Below, one piece after another: positions 45,801-57,230 of a DNA stretch of 64,000 nt. The notes under the pieces were generated by a model. It was not told the origin of the DNA, did no database searches, and worked only from the letters and a program-made list of their open reading frames with translations. The position numbers and the translations under genes were made by a program. The first letter of the stretch is position 1. Every line of letters starts with the position of its first letter. Location: the NCBI GenBank assembly GCA_947579605.1, contig OX388319.1, forward strand, positions 2,480,001-2,544,000, in the 5' to 3' direction. The stretch is from Athripsodes cinereus (taxonomy: Eukaryota; Arthropoda; Insecta; Trichoptera; Leptoceridae).

Positions 45801-48800
45801 GTTATCCATATTACAAAGCCAACTCTAACACAAAACTTGTTTGAGTGAATATTATTGGTACGGCTTGTAATACCAAAACTTATATGATAATCATGAAATT
45901 ATGTGACAACCAATGACCTTTATAGTAAAGACTAGAAATTCAAAGAAAAAACTGGTAATGCGGCCAAAATAATTTCATATCGAACGTTGACTAATGACTA
46001 CTACATTCATATTATCTCCCTCGTTGAAAATGCATATAAAAGTATGTTTGTTACTGTTGATACAAAGAAAATATAATGATGGCCATAGAATAGTAAATTT
46101 ACTATATATGTTGCTATTTTGAGTACCTATAACATACAATGATATTATCGCCAGAATAGAGATTCTCCCATGATTTTCTTTGGTGATGTCAATTTTCTCT
46201 GTCTCTCTTTTGTTATTTTTCTGCTGAGATCGCCTTGGCTAAAAGCTAATATGGTATCAGTTGAGGGTGAAATTTTTAAGATAAATAAAATAATAAAATG
46301 TGCCCATTTTGACAACAATGTTCGATTGTGTTTATAATAATTAAAATTACTTTCTATGATATATATGGATATCTGTTTTTTTATTGTGAGAATCCTTTTT
46401 CGATTTTGTCAGGTATATAGAATGTACCTATATTCAATAAATGCTTTAAGAGCGAGGAAGCTATTACCATTGATTACCATCTTAATGTTAAGGAATGAAT
46501 TAGCAAACGATTATTGACTCGTTGTTAGTTTTGGAATAAGCTTTCAAAGAAAATTAGTACTGCCTTACTAGTCTATACAATAAATGTCATTGTTCACAAT
46601 GATGTTTTAACTGTAGTACAAATCAATAATGCGGTACAAAGCTTTCAAATGATGTACTAATGGAGGAAAAAATCTCTGTATTTATACATCGAAATTTCGT
46701 ACATCAAAGATAATGAAATGATAAAACGAAAATATAGTAATTACATGCCTACATAAACAGATTTTTTCACTTTGAAATTCTAACACGCCTACAGATGTAC
46801 AGATTAATATTAATTGATGTGTATACTGTAATTCGAATGTAAGTTAATGAAAAGAAATTTTACAATATCTACACCATGAATTATTATTCATTTTATTAAA
46901 TAATTTAAAACATAGAGTTACAAAGTTAAAACTGATATAATCAATGTAATTAAAAATCTTTCAGCTAATAAATAATGAAGTACTCGTAATACTTTATTAT
47001 CCAAGTAATTTTGCACATTTTTGACTCAGGATAAGTTTCATTTCGTGGTTCGAATCCCGCTGTTGACCCAGTCCACCGTCACCAAATAATTATAACGTGT
47101 CTACTAAAATGCTTAATATTCACATCCACGTCATGTTGAGACAATCTGTCACATGGTACATAATCATGATAAGACAAGGCTTTGTTTGTTGTAAACCAGC
47201 TTCTCATAAAGATAATTAATATTTTTTAAACATTAAAATTACTTATATAACATAACGACACTTGTTGTAATGTAGGTATTATCTTGTATTTTCAGCGAAA
47301 AGAATATCTTCAATGTTTAATTTTAGTTATAATAAAACCATAAATTTACATTCAATCGCTTCAAAGAATAAATTCGATCAACAAAATGAAATAAAAAGTA
47401 CATATTCGTGTATCTTTATTTTTGATTTTTCTTCGAGTCATGCTTCCATGTGTCATACTCGTATACCTATCGATTCAAATTAAATATCAATAATTTCATA
47501 GATTGTATCGGCATTAATTATGCAACAATTCATTTTATTAGTACTTAATAAAATTAATCATATTGTTTTATTAATTTTATTGTTACTGTAGAGTATAACT
47601 AAGGCACTTTATCAATTTTAATATAAACATTTCAGATAGAAAGATAACAAAGTTAAGAAAGTTAACAAAGAAAGACGGATTCCAAATAACAAAACATTAT
47701 GTTACAACTTAGAAATTTTTAACACAACAGTCATTCATAGGGAACGTGGCACTTTTGTAGCCACGTTGTTCATGATTGTTTCATTCGCAAACAAAACACG
47801 GTTGGGTAGTGAGTTGTGTTTTTAATCTCTTTTATCAAATTGTTTCTTGTTTTACTATATTGAATACCCGCTCTTATCTCCGTATGAATTTCAAGATAAA
47901 AACTGTTGACTTGATAAGGCCTCAGCAGTAGTTTTAGTAGGCAAGTGATAATTTATGGTTACACGTTATTTTCAAACAAAAAGCAGGACTGACGATAGTA
48001 TCAGCTGTTTGTTTTTTCTTTTTAATGGATTACATCAATTTACAAATCACTCGTTTCGGATGGATTGCCGGAAATTTACAAAAAAATAAATAGAAAATAA
48101 CATTACTACGACAATTTATTGTTAGGTAATCAATGTTTGATAAGGTTTATAACTTTTGCCTGTGGAGTTTGCTTCTGACACTCGAGTTGACAGCCTATTA
48201 TTACAAATGTATAGTGCAGATTGAAGTTGATTTATTTTCTTAGAATTTCCACTTTTGAACACTTGAGAACAATTTGTTGAAATAAAATTAATTGAGAGTA
48301 ATGATTCGTAGTTTAATAGTGGAATCTTGAAACTTTAATGGAGAGAGTTCAAATTACAGTATTAAGACTAACATTATAATTATGATTGCCAAAGTTCTTC
48401 CTTTTTATGCCGCATCATTTGAGGGACGAAAAGAAATTAACAAATCCCTGGAGACTTTTTCGATATTTTAATAATCCGTTTTAAATATGTCATTAATTAT
48501 TTCATAGTGAAGTCATGCAACTTGTGAAACATTTCAAAAGATTTAACTATTCGAATCACAATCGACTGATTGATTCGACTGAATATTTTATCGTTTCTCT
48601 TATAAATTTTGTTTAAAACTTTTTCATTGAAGCCATTTTATTTCATTGTCTTTCATACTACATTCATCTAACAGACATATTATACACGTTGTTATACTGA
48701 CAATCGCAGTATAACATAATCCAATATAAAGTTTCTTATCACATATATCAGTGTGTTGTTTATTTTGTCGCTGTGCACTTAGTAATTATACATAAAATAC

Positions 48801-49720
48801 TGTTTGCCTTTCATATCAGTAATTATTATAGGACTGGGTAATTATGTTATTGTATAAGTGTAGGTACATCTATATAGTTGTATAACAGTTATGTGACGAC
48901 ATCCTGCTAACGGAAGCTAAAAATGTAGCGGTTGATGATAAACACACAATACTACAACCATAACAATATTGTCAACAACACCAGTGAATTCCTTGACTTT
49001 TTATTGTACGAAAAGTCGTTCATAAATTCTATATTCTTGCAGTTCACAAGGTTTGGGATTGTGTTGCTTGTTGTTTCAGTGATGATTTATTGAGGATTTT
49101 CATATTGATAACTATTTAAATTAATCAAGTAATGAAACAATACTTCACAAAAAAAAATTAATCATTGTAATATTAAGGTAACACAAAAGCTATAACTATA
49201 CAAGGCTTAGAATATTTTTTTTGGTTTATTTATGCAATTTCCTTGGCGATATTTGAGCTCACAAGTGTAAAAGATATGTTATGAGTGTACATAAGTCCTA
49301 TCTGAAAAACTACTTAATGAGGCGGTGTTGTCTTTCTAAGCTTTATATTATATACATTTTCGTTGCAACGGTGCTTAAGATAACAAAATTTTATGATAAT
49401 GGACCATCGATATAATTATTATTCTGAATTAAAAGTGGCGTACTTTTATAAATGCATCTAAAACGAGAGACTCGAGTGAGATATAAACGTCCCTTTTTGA
49501 ACTTACGCTCGTGTAAGACTGATTGACATGAAATAAGATTGGTCGCAATACTAATTTTCCCTTAGAATTTGCAGTCTTTATTTAAGGTCATTGGTCATCA
49601 AATTTCGAGTTGTATTTTTTCCACCGTTATCAATAATCCTCGAAGATTACTAATTGCTTATTTCAAAATAACATCGTGTTTAATCTGGAATATGTCGGTC
49701 GTAAAATAACTGATAACTTA
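45801..49720. other. Repeat-poor stretch, no gene seen
   Basis: Nearly 4 kb with only small scraps of families H and G (45915-45965, 46180-46290, 46395-46470) and one isolated tRNA-like B box (GGTTCGAATCCCGC at about 47047). No ORF above 60 codons. It may be an intron or single-copy intergenic DNA. Confidence 0.5.
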
Positions 49721-49754
49721 TTCACTGTGTCGGTGTTTAGGTAGTAGAATTCCA

Positions 49755-49932
49755 TATCGAAATAAATAAAACAAGTGTTTTATTCTACTATTGATTTATT
49801 CGATGAGAGAGACGTCTTTCGTCTTATGAGGACATTGTCAATCGATTGACAATGTCCTCATAAGACGAAAGACGTCTCTCTCATCGAATAAATCAATAGT
49901 AGAATAAAACACTTGTTTTATTTATTTCGATA
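49755..49932. mobile_element. Perfect 178-bp palindrome, MITE family P
   Basis: Every base of 49755-49843 is complemented in 49844-49932, with no loop (centre ATC|GAT). Arms contain AAACAAGTGTTTTATTCTAC, GATGAGAGAGACGTCTTTCG and GAGGACATTGTCAATC. The left flank GTGTCGGTGTTTAGGTAGTA plus GAATTCCA is the family's outer end. No coding capacity. Related, less perfect copies are at 18749-19145 and 29281-29450. Confidence 0.95.
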
Positions 49933-50034
49933 ACTGATAACGTTGATTTCCCAGTATCAGACGAATGACATAACTGAGACTACTGATTGCAGTTTTTGTA
50001 CACCTAATTATAATGTAGGTTTACGAAAATCATC

Positions 50035-50240
50035 AACTGATATTGTATAAATTAGAAATTCAAAATAAATTTTTGGTGATGCGACCAAACAACATATTGG
50101 TGTTTCAAGCCTTGAAGGATATTGATTTTTTTAATTAAAGGGGTCCTTTTATGACATTGTCAGGTATGCAGGATGTACCATACTTAAATGTAAGAACGAA
50201 AGAGACCACTACCTTGAAATCATGGAGTGAAACAGCATTT
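50035..50240 (+). repeat. Family H repeat
   Basis: TTAGAAATTCAAAATAAATT, CATATTGGTGTTTCAAGCCT, GTATGCAGGATGTACC and CATGGAGTGAAACAGCAT follow the same order as 23590-23810. Confidence 0.65.
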
Positions 50241-50700
50241 GGGTTAGTTGGAAGAAATTATGCATTAGCGATAAAACTCGCCCTCTCTATTTATTTATTT
50301 GGATTAATAAACATTTGATTATTGAAGAGAGAACACTTCACACCCAGATATCTCAGGAGTCATTGACTCTTATTTATCCGCACATTCAAAACAAAATTGT
50401 CCTCACGGGCAGGCCTGAAGGGCCGGCCGGCCAAAAACACCTTCGTGGAAATCTCTTATATTACTTCTCTCTATAATAACCCTATTGATTGTGAGTAAAT
50501 TTATTATGAAAATAATACAAAAATAAGATTCAGAGAATAAAATAAAATAGGACAAGAATAACACAAACCAGTAATAAAAACATTTGAACAGAAATAATTT
50601 ACAAATGGTACATTTATTGAATTTAATTTCAATGCACTTTACTACTAAATTCTATATATTGCGATCAATGTACAGTAAAGAATGAATAAAATTTAAACCA
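50238..50700 (+). repeat. Family E copy split by an antisense LINE scrap
   Basis: GGGTTAGTTGGAAGAAATTA, GCGATAAAACTCGCCCTCTC at 50240-50285, then the terminus ATCAATGTACAGTAAAGAAT near 50670. Between, 50290-50600 holds GATATCTCAGGAGTCATTGA, TTATTTATCCGCA and GGGCCGGCCGG, shared in part with 15190-15240 and 51783-51810. Confidence 0.6.
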
Positions 50701-51393
50701 AAACTACATTAAACATTTAAAAAAAAATTGTTAGCAACGTATTCATGCAGGTAACGTAATTATTACTTGAGGTCACCTGCCGGCTAGTGTTGTGTGTATG
50801 TATGTAATAATGTTGTGTTCGCATTGTAGGTAGGTATCTATGTATATACATCATCATTACTACATTGTATAATATGTAGCTAAAGGTGACCATACACACA
50901 GCAAATACAACACCATACAATCATCATCAGTATACCATTGAGTAGGTAGGTACTGAGTAGGACAGCGGGCATCTTACATTGCATTATATTAATAGAGAAA
51001 GACTATTTTAGTTATGTAGGTAATGTAAAGGTACTTTCTTAAAGACTGGCAGTAGTCATTGTATGTAAGAGGAATATACATAGAAGGTATGCATAGATCG
51101 GAGCATTGAAGGAGACCCACAGTCCACCCGGATAGCTCAGAAGTCTGGGGGCTTCCATAGGTAGGAAGACAGGCAGAACCATTGAAGAGATGATATTATG
51201 TCCTTTTTCTTATAATTATTTTCTCTTCTAAGTAGATATGTGTAATTTTTGTTGTTGTTTTTATATGATTGTAATTAACATGTCAAAGTCTAACGCCGTG
51301 AATGTGTTATAAATAAATAAATTATGACGAGAAATGCTGTATTTGTTATAATAAGCAAAACAATAACTATACGTACCTATATATCGACAGTCC

Positions 51394-51596
51394 AGAGGCC
51401 TGAGTCAACAACACACTTTCGTCTCACGTTCCCGCTCCGTTAGCGTTCGGGTGCAGACGATGTTGCAAGCAAGTGTCAATTTCGTTGCTAAGATACACAA
51501 TAGTTACGAAAATTAACACTTTGGCGCACCATCGTCTGCACCCGAACGCTAGCGGAGCGGGAACGTGAGACGAAAGTGTGTTGTTGACTCAGGCCT
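51394..51596. mobile_element. GC-rich MITE with 68-bp TIRs
   Basis: 51395-51462 and 51530-51597 are inverted copies with one mismatch: GAGGCCTGAGTCAACAACAC, TTTCGTCTCACGTTCCCGCT, GCGTTCGGGTGCAGACGATG. CAGTCC at 51388-51393 and 51597-51602 looks like a 6-bp duplication, supported by alignment to family D copy 1, which lacks the insert. The AGTGTCAATT-type inner part is also roughly inverted. Superfamily unknown. Confidence 0.85.
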
Positions 51597-51736
51597 CAGT
51601 CCCACAACTAAACGAGTAGAAATATTTCGCAAATTTTGATTACATATACACAATCAACGCCTCTTCCAGTTCCAAAAACAAACTATAAAAAATACAAGGT
51701 TCCCTTTATGTATTAAATTTTTAATTATGGAAAAAA

Positions 51737-52190
51737 ATGTACTACTATACTATACCATCACGCCGTGTCCGGGTGGGGTAGTTGAAATAACTTTATTTCT
51801 CGGATATTGCAGGAGTCCAAGGAGTGCCAGATGGGGTAAGCAGAGAGAACGGAGTGCCATATAGTTCTATCTTTACACACTTCCTTCGCTTCCTCTACAT
51901 TCATCCAGTTTCTCATACATGCAGGCCAATTTGTCTTACTCAATACGCAGTCGTCCTTTGGAATTTGATCCATGTGCTCAAACCACGTAGCTCTTGGACG
52001 TTGGCGCTTCCTTACACCCTTTCTATCAGTTAGATACATCCTCTTCGTCATTCTTTCATCGTGCATTCGCACAACATGTCCAAGCCATCTTTACCTTTTT
52101 ACACGCATTCTATCCACAACACTCCTCTCGCATCCGCTCATTCTCCTTATATCCTCATTCTTCACTCTATCTCGCAACGTTTTGAACGAT
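51737..52190 (-). pseudogene. LINE ORF2 C-terminus and 3' end
   Basis: Minus-strand frames read KNEDIRRMSGCERSVVDRM, a stop, then WLGHVVRMHDERMTKRMYLT, RPRATWFEHMDQIPKDDCVL, KEVCKDRTIWHSVLSAYP and then the 3' end CGGCGTGATGGTATAGTATA. Closely related to 33455-33795. The last 20 or so bases resemble the SINE A tail. 5'-truncated. Confidence 0.8.
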
Positions 52191-52753
52191 TCTTCTGAGT
52201 GAACGCATCACCACATCATTTATTCCACTACATAATACATAATTATATAGTACCAAATAATATTCCTATTTATAATTACACAAATAAATATTTGGAATTA
52301 TTTAACTATTTATTGAATGGAACAGAGACAACGTATGTCTTCAACATTGCGATTATTATAATTATAATAATTATATTTTACTTTCTGTTGTGTTTATAAA
52401 CCATAATGTAAATATATCAAAATGACAAAATTGTCGAATTCTATAAAAAAAATAATACATTTCCACTTGTTGAGTTATAGAACTCGACAGTCCATGTGAA
52501 ATTAATTTTCATACCAAATAATCTACAGGTAGGTACAAGTAATAAAATTAAATCGTTTATTATCTAATAAAATAAAATAACAAATCCGATATGCAATAAA
52601 AATAACTGCAACTGCATATAATAAAATATTTAAACGATAAGGGTCTATTTATTTAAATACATACATGGCAATAATATTATGTAATACTCACTAATAACGG
52701 TACATAAATAATAATCTCCGTGACAAATTATATTCACGATAATAAAAATAAAC

Positions 52754-53025
52754 GTTCCATGGAGCACTTGGTGAAGAATTGATCTCCCACTCTTTTCCGT
52801 AAGTTTTCGAATGTCCTGTAAAAGGCAGCCTTTCGAAAAATCGATGAGAGTTCCATAAGTTTAAGAGTGCCCTGTAAAACATAGGTGTTTGAAATATGAA
52901 GACAATTTAAATCTTAAATTCAGCGATGTGGTTTGCCATCCATCCTGAATTCTTAAATTTTTGCTGGCACAGAGAGGACAGCTTTCATGATTTTTACTCT
53001 GCTTGTGAGATACTATTATTATTAT
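52754..53025 (+). mobile_element. SINE family A, rearranged copy
   Basis: TTCCATGGAGCACTTGGTGA, TGTAAAAGGCAGCCTTTCGA, then a second TGCCCTGTAAAACATAGGTG-like segment (partial internal duplication), CATCCATCCTGAATTC and GAGAGGACAGCTTTCATG. The 3' end is decayed. Confidence 0.7.
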
Positions 53026-53049
53026 CATCTTAAATAATATTAATAATAT

Positions 53050-53185
53050 TTTGGGTTAGTTGGAAGAAATCGCGCCTTTGCGATAAACTCGCCCACTGTA
53101 TATTGATTGTATTTAATTTGAATGTATACCTTTTATGTAATTGTTTGTTATCAATGTACAGTAAAGAATGAATAAATAAATTTAT
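53050..53185 (+). repeat. Family E retroposon, cleanest copy
   Basis: GGGTTAGTTGGAAGAAATCG, CGCCTTTGCGATAAACTCGC, CACTGTATATTGATTGTAT, then TATCAATGTACAGTAAAGAA and TGAATAAATAAA. The GCG...CGC words can pair as a short stem. Probably the 3' end of a retroelement; name not assigned. Confidence 0.7.
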
Positions 53186-53189
53186 AAAA

Positions 53190-53340
53190 TTAAAATGTCA
53201 CCCTGCTCTGAGACCATAGCAACTTTTGGCCAAGGCGATCTCAGCAGGAAAAAAAACAGCAAAATCCAAAGAAAAGCAAGGAAGAAAAAAATCTCAAGAG
53301 ACTTAATTACGAAGAAACAACAGAATCAAAGAGAGTTTCT
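53190..53340 (+). repeat. Family G repeat
   Basis: CACCCTGCTCTGAGACCATA, TTTTGGCCAAGGCGATCTCA, AAGAAACAACAGAATCAAAG. In frame from 53195 it gives TFGQGDLSRKKN, suggesting LINE coding origin. Confidence 0.65.
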
Positions 53341-53400
53341 ATGTACATGCCATGATGGTATAGTTGTAGAAGTAAAAATATAGGTACTATACTCAGATGC

Positions 53401-53727
53401 ATGCTGAAGATTCATTGTTCGGAACACGTCGAAAACGAAGAAGTGTTAACCAGGGTAGGCGAAAAAAGACAACTCCTTAAGAGAATCAGCCAACAACGAG
53501 CGAACTGGATTGACCACAACATCAGGCACCCAGGACTGCTCATCGCTATCGCGGAAGGTAGGACCGAAGGCACAAATGGCAGAGGCCGACCAAAAGACGC
53601 TTATATGGACCAACTGAAGAGGGACATGAACTGTGGCTCATACATAGAGCTGAAAAGACTGGCTGAGAATAGGGAGGAACGGAGAAGAAAATCCAAACTC
53701 GTTGCAGACCAATCCAATGGATTGTAA
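53401..53727 (+). pseudogene. LINE ORF2 C-terminal fragment (108 codons)
   Basis: Encodes EEVLTRVGEKRQLLKRISQQ, RANWIDHNIRHPGLLIAIAE, GRGRPKDAYMDQLKRDM and YIELKRLAENREERRRK. This VLxRxGxxRxLL...RRxxWIGHxLR...GKRGRGRP order is the post-RT region of LINEs. It is open for its length but lacks the polymerase and endonuclease. Family G lies just upstream, consistent with one degraded LINE. Confidence 0.8.
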
Positions 53728-54340
53728 CTCATTATATCGTTGCCGTGGAGGTGAAGTGATCCAAGCCACACTTTTTTGAAAAATTAGTTTAGTATGCAGT
53801 TTTGTTCAGAAAACTACGGAGAACATAGTGGTGAAGAGAAATAAGTGATTTGATATTCCTAAAGGGAATTTTTGGAAAATTGTGAAGAGGTGTTAAGTGT
53901 TTTTACATCATTTCAGGTGTGTGTTAGAGCATTTCACTAACGCAGATAGGATTAAATAGTTCAATTAAATTATAGAAGTGAAAAGATCCAAGCCGTATAG
54001 CGCGTAACTTTCCAACAACTTTCCTACAGGTGGATCTTTCTCAGCTACAGTGGTGAAATAACCCAAGTGATAAATTCGTGTTTACTTCTAAAATATAAAA
54101 ATTCTTTAATATTTTGTTATTTATATTTGTGAAATATGTGATCAGGAATATTGTGTAAAAATTTTAGCGAAATCTATGCAAAATAACTTAGTTATAGTCA
54201 GATTAGTATTGGCGGATGCGACAGCATAACTTCATCACCCTTTTTCTCGAAATGTCCCTCTTGTGGGTTACATCACTTCACATCCACAGCAACGATATAA
54301 TATACTCGTATTGAACAGGGAATAGGTGCGAAACAAAGTG
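53728..54340. other. No feature seen
   Basis: GTGAAGTGATCCAAGCC and GTGAAAAGATCCAAGCC (about 53748 and 53979) are weak direct repeats. No ORF. Confidence 0.4.
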
Positions 54341-54344
54341 ATTC

Positions 54345-54600
54345 ATTCATTCCTACCATCACGACACTTCCAACGCCGTGGGGGTAGTCAGCGGACCACT
54401 TGCACTCAAGAAACATGCAAGCTGTCCTCTTCGTGTCAACAAAAAAATAAGATATTCTGGATGAGTGGCAAACCTCATTGATGAAACTAAAATTTCTACA
54501 TTTTTTCAAACACTTAGGTTCTTCGTGCTAATAGAAGTTAAGACATTCAGGGTGGATGGCCTTGTCGATGAACTGAAAATGTGAAATTTCATAGACGTAA
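54345..54600 (-). repeat. SINE family A fragments, inverted
   Basis: CCTACCATCACGACACTTCC, GTGGGGGTAGTCAGCGGACC, ACATGCAAGCTGTCCTCTTC and GATATTCTGGATGAGTGG; a second partial unit at 54510-54600 repeats the middle. The minus ORF 54273-54509 is a shadow. Confidence 0.7.
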
Positions 54601-55299
54601 AGACACAAAGATGAAAATTTTACAATCTAGAGGACAAAAAAAACGAGAACATAATAAATGCGACGTTTTCCTTCGAAATGGTAAAACAAATAAACAAAAG
54701 TAATATATTATGAAAACTATAGAAGACAGGGCAATAATTTTAGTAATTTATCACAAAAATAATAAAAGAAGTACCTACTAACCTACGTAGAATATATTAT
54801 TTTAGAGGCACATATTATTGTGTACGTAGCAGTGGCGTATCTGAAGTTTTCAAACTGGGTAGGCCCAACGTCCATAATCAATAGGTATAAATAAATTATT
54901 CAATTAAAATATTAGGTTTGGGTTTAATACGAACACAATATCTCCATTTCACATTAGAAATTATATTATTATAACAAAATACAAAAAATACATACATATA
55001 TAATTTGATTCTGTATTTTTAACTATCATGAATTCTTAATAATTAAAAATGTTTCGTGATTACAACATGGTTAGTGCCAATAAAATCAAACAAATTGACT
55101 CCGTATTGATAAAAATAATTTTATTTCACTTCTTTCCAGAAATATAACAATTACAAAATACCTACTACTACAGAAGTAGTAGAAACTAACTAAACATTAT
55201 TATCTGAAAACATATTCCTTGTTACAATTATATAAAATGGAATTTACTGCCTCACTAGTAGGCAAGGACATTATCAAGAATCGTCGCACCCCCTGAACA

Positions 55300-55578
55300 A
55301 TAGACCATTAAAGGATGACGTCACAGAAAAATCATTGAGGGGCATCAGGCATCCCAACACAACAGACGATTACGGTGTAATATTAGGTGGAACGCCTAAA
55401 GAATACCTAATAATAAAAAAAACTGTCAGTGTCGATTTTGTTATTATTTTGTCGTCTGACTTTCTTTTTTTTCTCTTTTGGCATAACATCCTACAAGGAT
55501 GATTTGCGCAATCTGACTGTTTGCCCCCCAAGCAAAAGCAAATCCATAGACAAGACCACGTGACCTTTAATGGTCTAT
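55300..55578. mobile_element. MITE with ATAGACCATTAAAGG ends
   Basis: Left ATAGACCATTAAAGGATGAC and right GTGACCTTTAATGGTCTAT are inverted. A TA duplication (Tc1/mariner style) would fit but cannot be proved. Interior non-coding, with CAAGCAAAAGCAAATCCATA near the right end. Confidence 0.65.
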
Positions 55579-55619
55579 AGAGTATTTAACCCTGCCTATG
55601 TTATGGTCACCAATCCATG

Positions 55620-56300
55620 AAACGCTCAATGTAACCTTCTTCTTCTTCTCCTCGTGCCGTAATAGGTCCCCCCGACGTTGGTAATCACTCTGGCGAAGGC
55701 TTTCCTATCCTGCGCGACCCGGAACAGCTCTCCCACATGTCTCATCCCGGTCCAGACTCTTATATTGCGCAGCCAAGACGTTTGCCTTATACCAGGACCA
55801 CGCTGCCCCTCAATCTTCCCCATCAGTATCAACTGGAGCAGACTATACTTATCGCCCCGCAGAACGTGACCCAGATATGAAATCTTACGGACCTTAACGT
55901 CCTTCAGCAGCTGTCTACTGCAATTGGCTCTTCTCAAAACCTCCGAGTTGCTGACCAAATCTGTCCATGGTATGCGAAGCATTCTCCTGCGCAACCACAT
56001 CTCGAATGCCTCCAACCGGTTCATAGTGTGCACTTTCAGGGTCCAAGTTTCTGAGCTATACAGCAGCACAGACCACACATAGCACTTCAACATTCTCTGC
56101 CTGAGTTTCAAATTTATATTGTCATTGCAGAATATTGATCTCATTTTGTTGAATGAACTACGGGCTGCTTCAATCCTGCTCTTCACTTCCACATCTGGGT
56201 CCACAGACGACGTAATCATACTACCCAGGTACTTAAATGTAACCTTAACTTTGGTTATCGCACGGGAGACAGTGCATTCAGTGAACGGGAAACACACTAT
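55620..56300 (-). pseudogene. RTE-type LINE ORF2 C-terminal third (223 codons, open)
   Basis: The minus frame 56297-55626 reads VTFKYLGSMITSSVDPDVEV, KSRIEAARSSFNKMRSI, LKLRQRMLKCYVWSVLLYSS, EAFEMWLRRRMLRIPWTDLV, VRKISYLGHVLRGDKYSLLQ and GQRGPGIRQTSWLRNIRVWT. FKYLGS is motif E of the reverse transcriptase and LLYSSETWT, RMLRIPW and LGHVLR are the conserved thumb and C-terminal motifs of this LINE type. The end reads RRRRRR because of a CTT/AAG microsatellite tail, which marks the 3' end. No polymerase active site, so 5'-truncated and dead, yet without stops, so young. Confidence 0.88.
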
Positions 56301-57054
56301 GGTCGTTTGGATGAGCCCAACTTACGACTTTATAATTTTTCCGTACTACTGTGTACTACCGCTTTTATCAATATCTTGAGCAACTAATAATGCTAAAACT
56401 GAGAGAGCTCCGTGGAATATTGTACATTAAAAGAGACGAGCGAGACAAAAAACGTTTAATACAACGAGAGCTGCGAAACAAATGATTAAGAGTTCAGTTG
56501 CATATAGCCAGGTTTGTTTGACGATTCGAACGACGTAACCGAACAATAATAATTATTATAATAAGACGCTTCGGACAACATCGCGTTGAATTCAAACGTA
56601 GTGAGCGATTGTGCACGATATTTAAATTTTGGCATTTTTAAATTATCTAGAAAACCTCACCTAAGGTCCGACTTTTCGAATTCTGTGGAAGACACGCCAC
56701 TGGTAGATACCTAGTAAACTTATAATATTTCAAAGACATTTGGAAGTGACCGTGATTTGTATGGGAAATCAAATGGAATTTGTATGTTTTAAAAAATAAG
56801 CGGGAAGGGGATGGACGAAAAAACCACGAACAGTGATCACAGAGTGTTGGAACACATAGATGAAGCGTAGACTAAAAAAAGTAAAATACAGGTCGTGGTC
56901 CAAAAAATCGACAACCGAATATGGAGCAGGGATGATCATGTAGAAATGGAACAATTGAAGGGGATTCCTGTGCTTATCAATTGACCTAGAAGCATCAATG
57001 TACATTAATTTTATTAACTTATTATATATATATTTTATTTACTTATTATTTGAG

Positions 57055-57230
57055 TTCGTCGGTAACCTGGAGGTAGAGTCTCGGCCTCGTGAACAAGGGG
57101 TCCGTGGTTCGATACCAGGTGCCAGCAAACTCCCCTTTCACGACACAAGCTTTTAGTAGCTTACTGTGAAAGGTGTATAAGGTTGTATTTGGGTTTATAA
57201 CAAAACCCAGATATATCTTTTTAAAAAAAA
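57055..57230 (+). mobile_element. tRNA-derived SINE, family B
   Basis: GGTAACCTGGAGGTAGAGTC, B box GGTTCGATACC, AAAGGTGTATAAGGTTGTAT, AACAAAACCCAGATATATC, A-rich tail. It has an extra TAG in AGCTTTTAGTAGCTTA. Confidence 0.85.

Larger units (their letters stand above)
51378..52500. mobile_element. TIR element family D, copy 2, with nested MITE and LINE
   Basis: The left end TATATATCGACAGTCC and the inverse of the right end (CATGGACTGTCGAGTTCTAT) match copy 1's ends. Body parts at 51640-51735 and 52320-52500 align with 32147-32260 and 32873-33010. A GC-rich MITE sits at the left end and a LINE fragment in the middle. Non-coding. Confidence 0.6.
54830..56702. mobile_element. hAT-like element with nested MITE and LINE
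   Basis: CAGTGGCGTATCT (54830) and AGACACGCCACTG (to 56702) are inverted ends. Flanks GTACGTAG and GTAGATAC agree at 5 of 8, so the duplication is weak. The interior has no transposase, but holds a MITE (55300-55578) and a 5'-truncated LINE (55626-56297). Without these the element would be about 0.9 kb. Confidence 0.55.

Noticed and set aside
47041..47070. Possible tRNA gene (GGTTCGAATCCCGC)
   Set aside because: Only a B-box-like word; no matching A box, anticodon arm or acceptor pairing upstream.
55678..55869. Plus-strand ORF inside the LINE
   Set aside because: Antisense shadow of the LINE reverse-transcriptase fragment on the minus strand.
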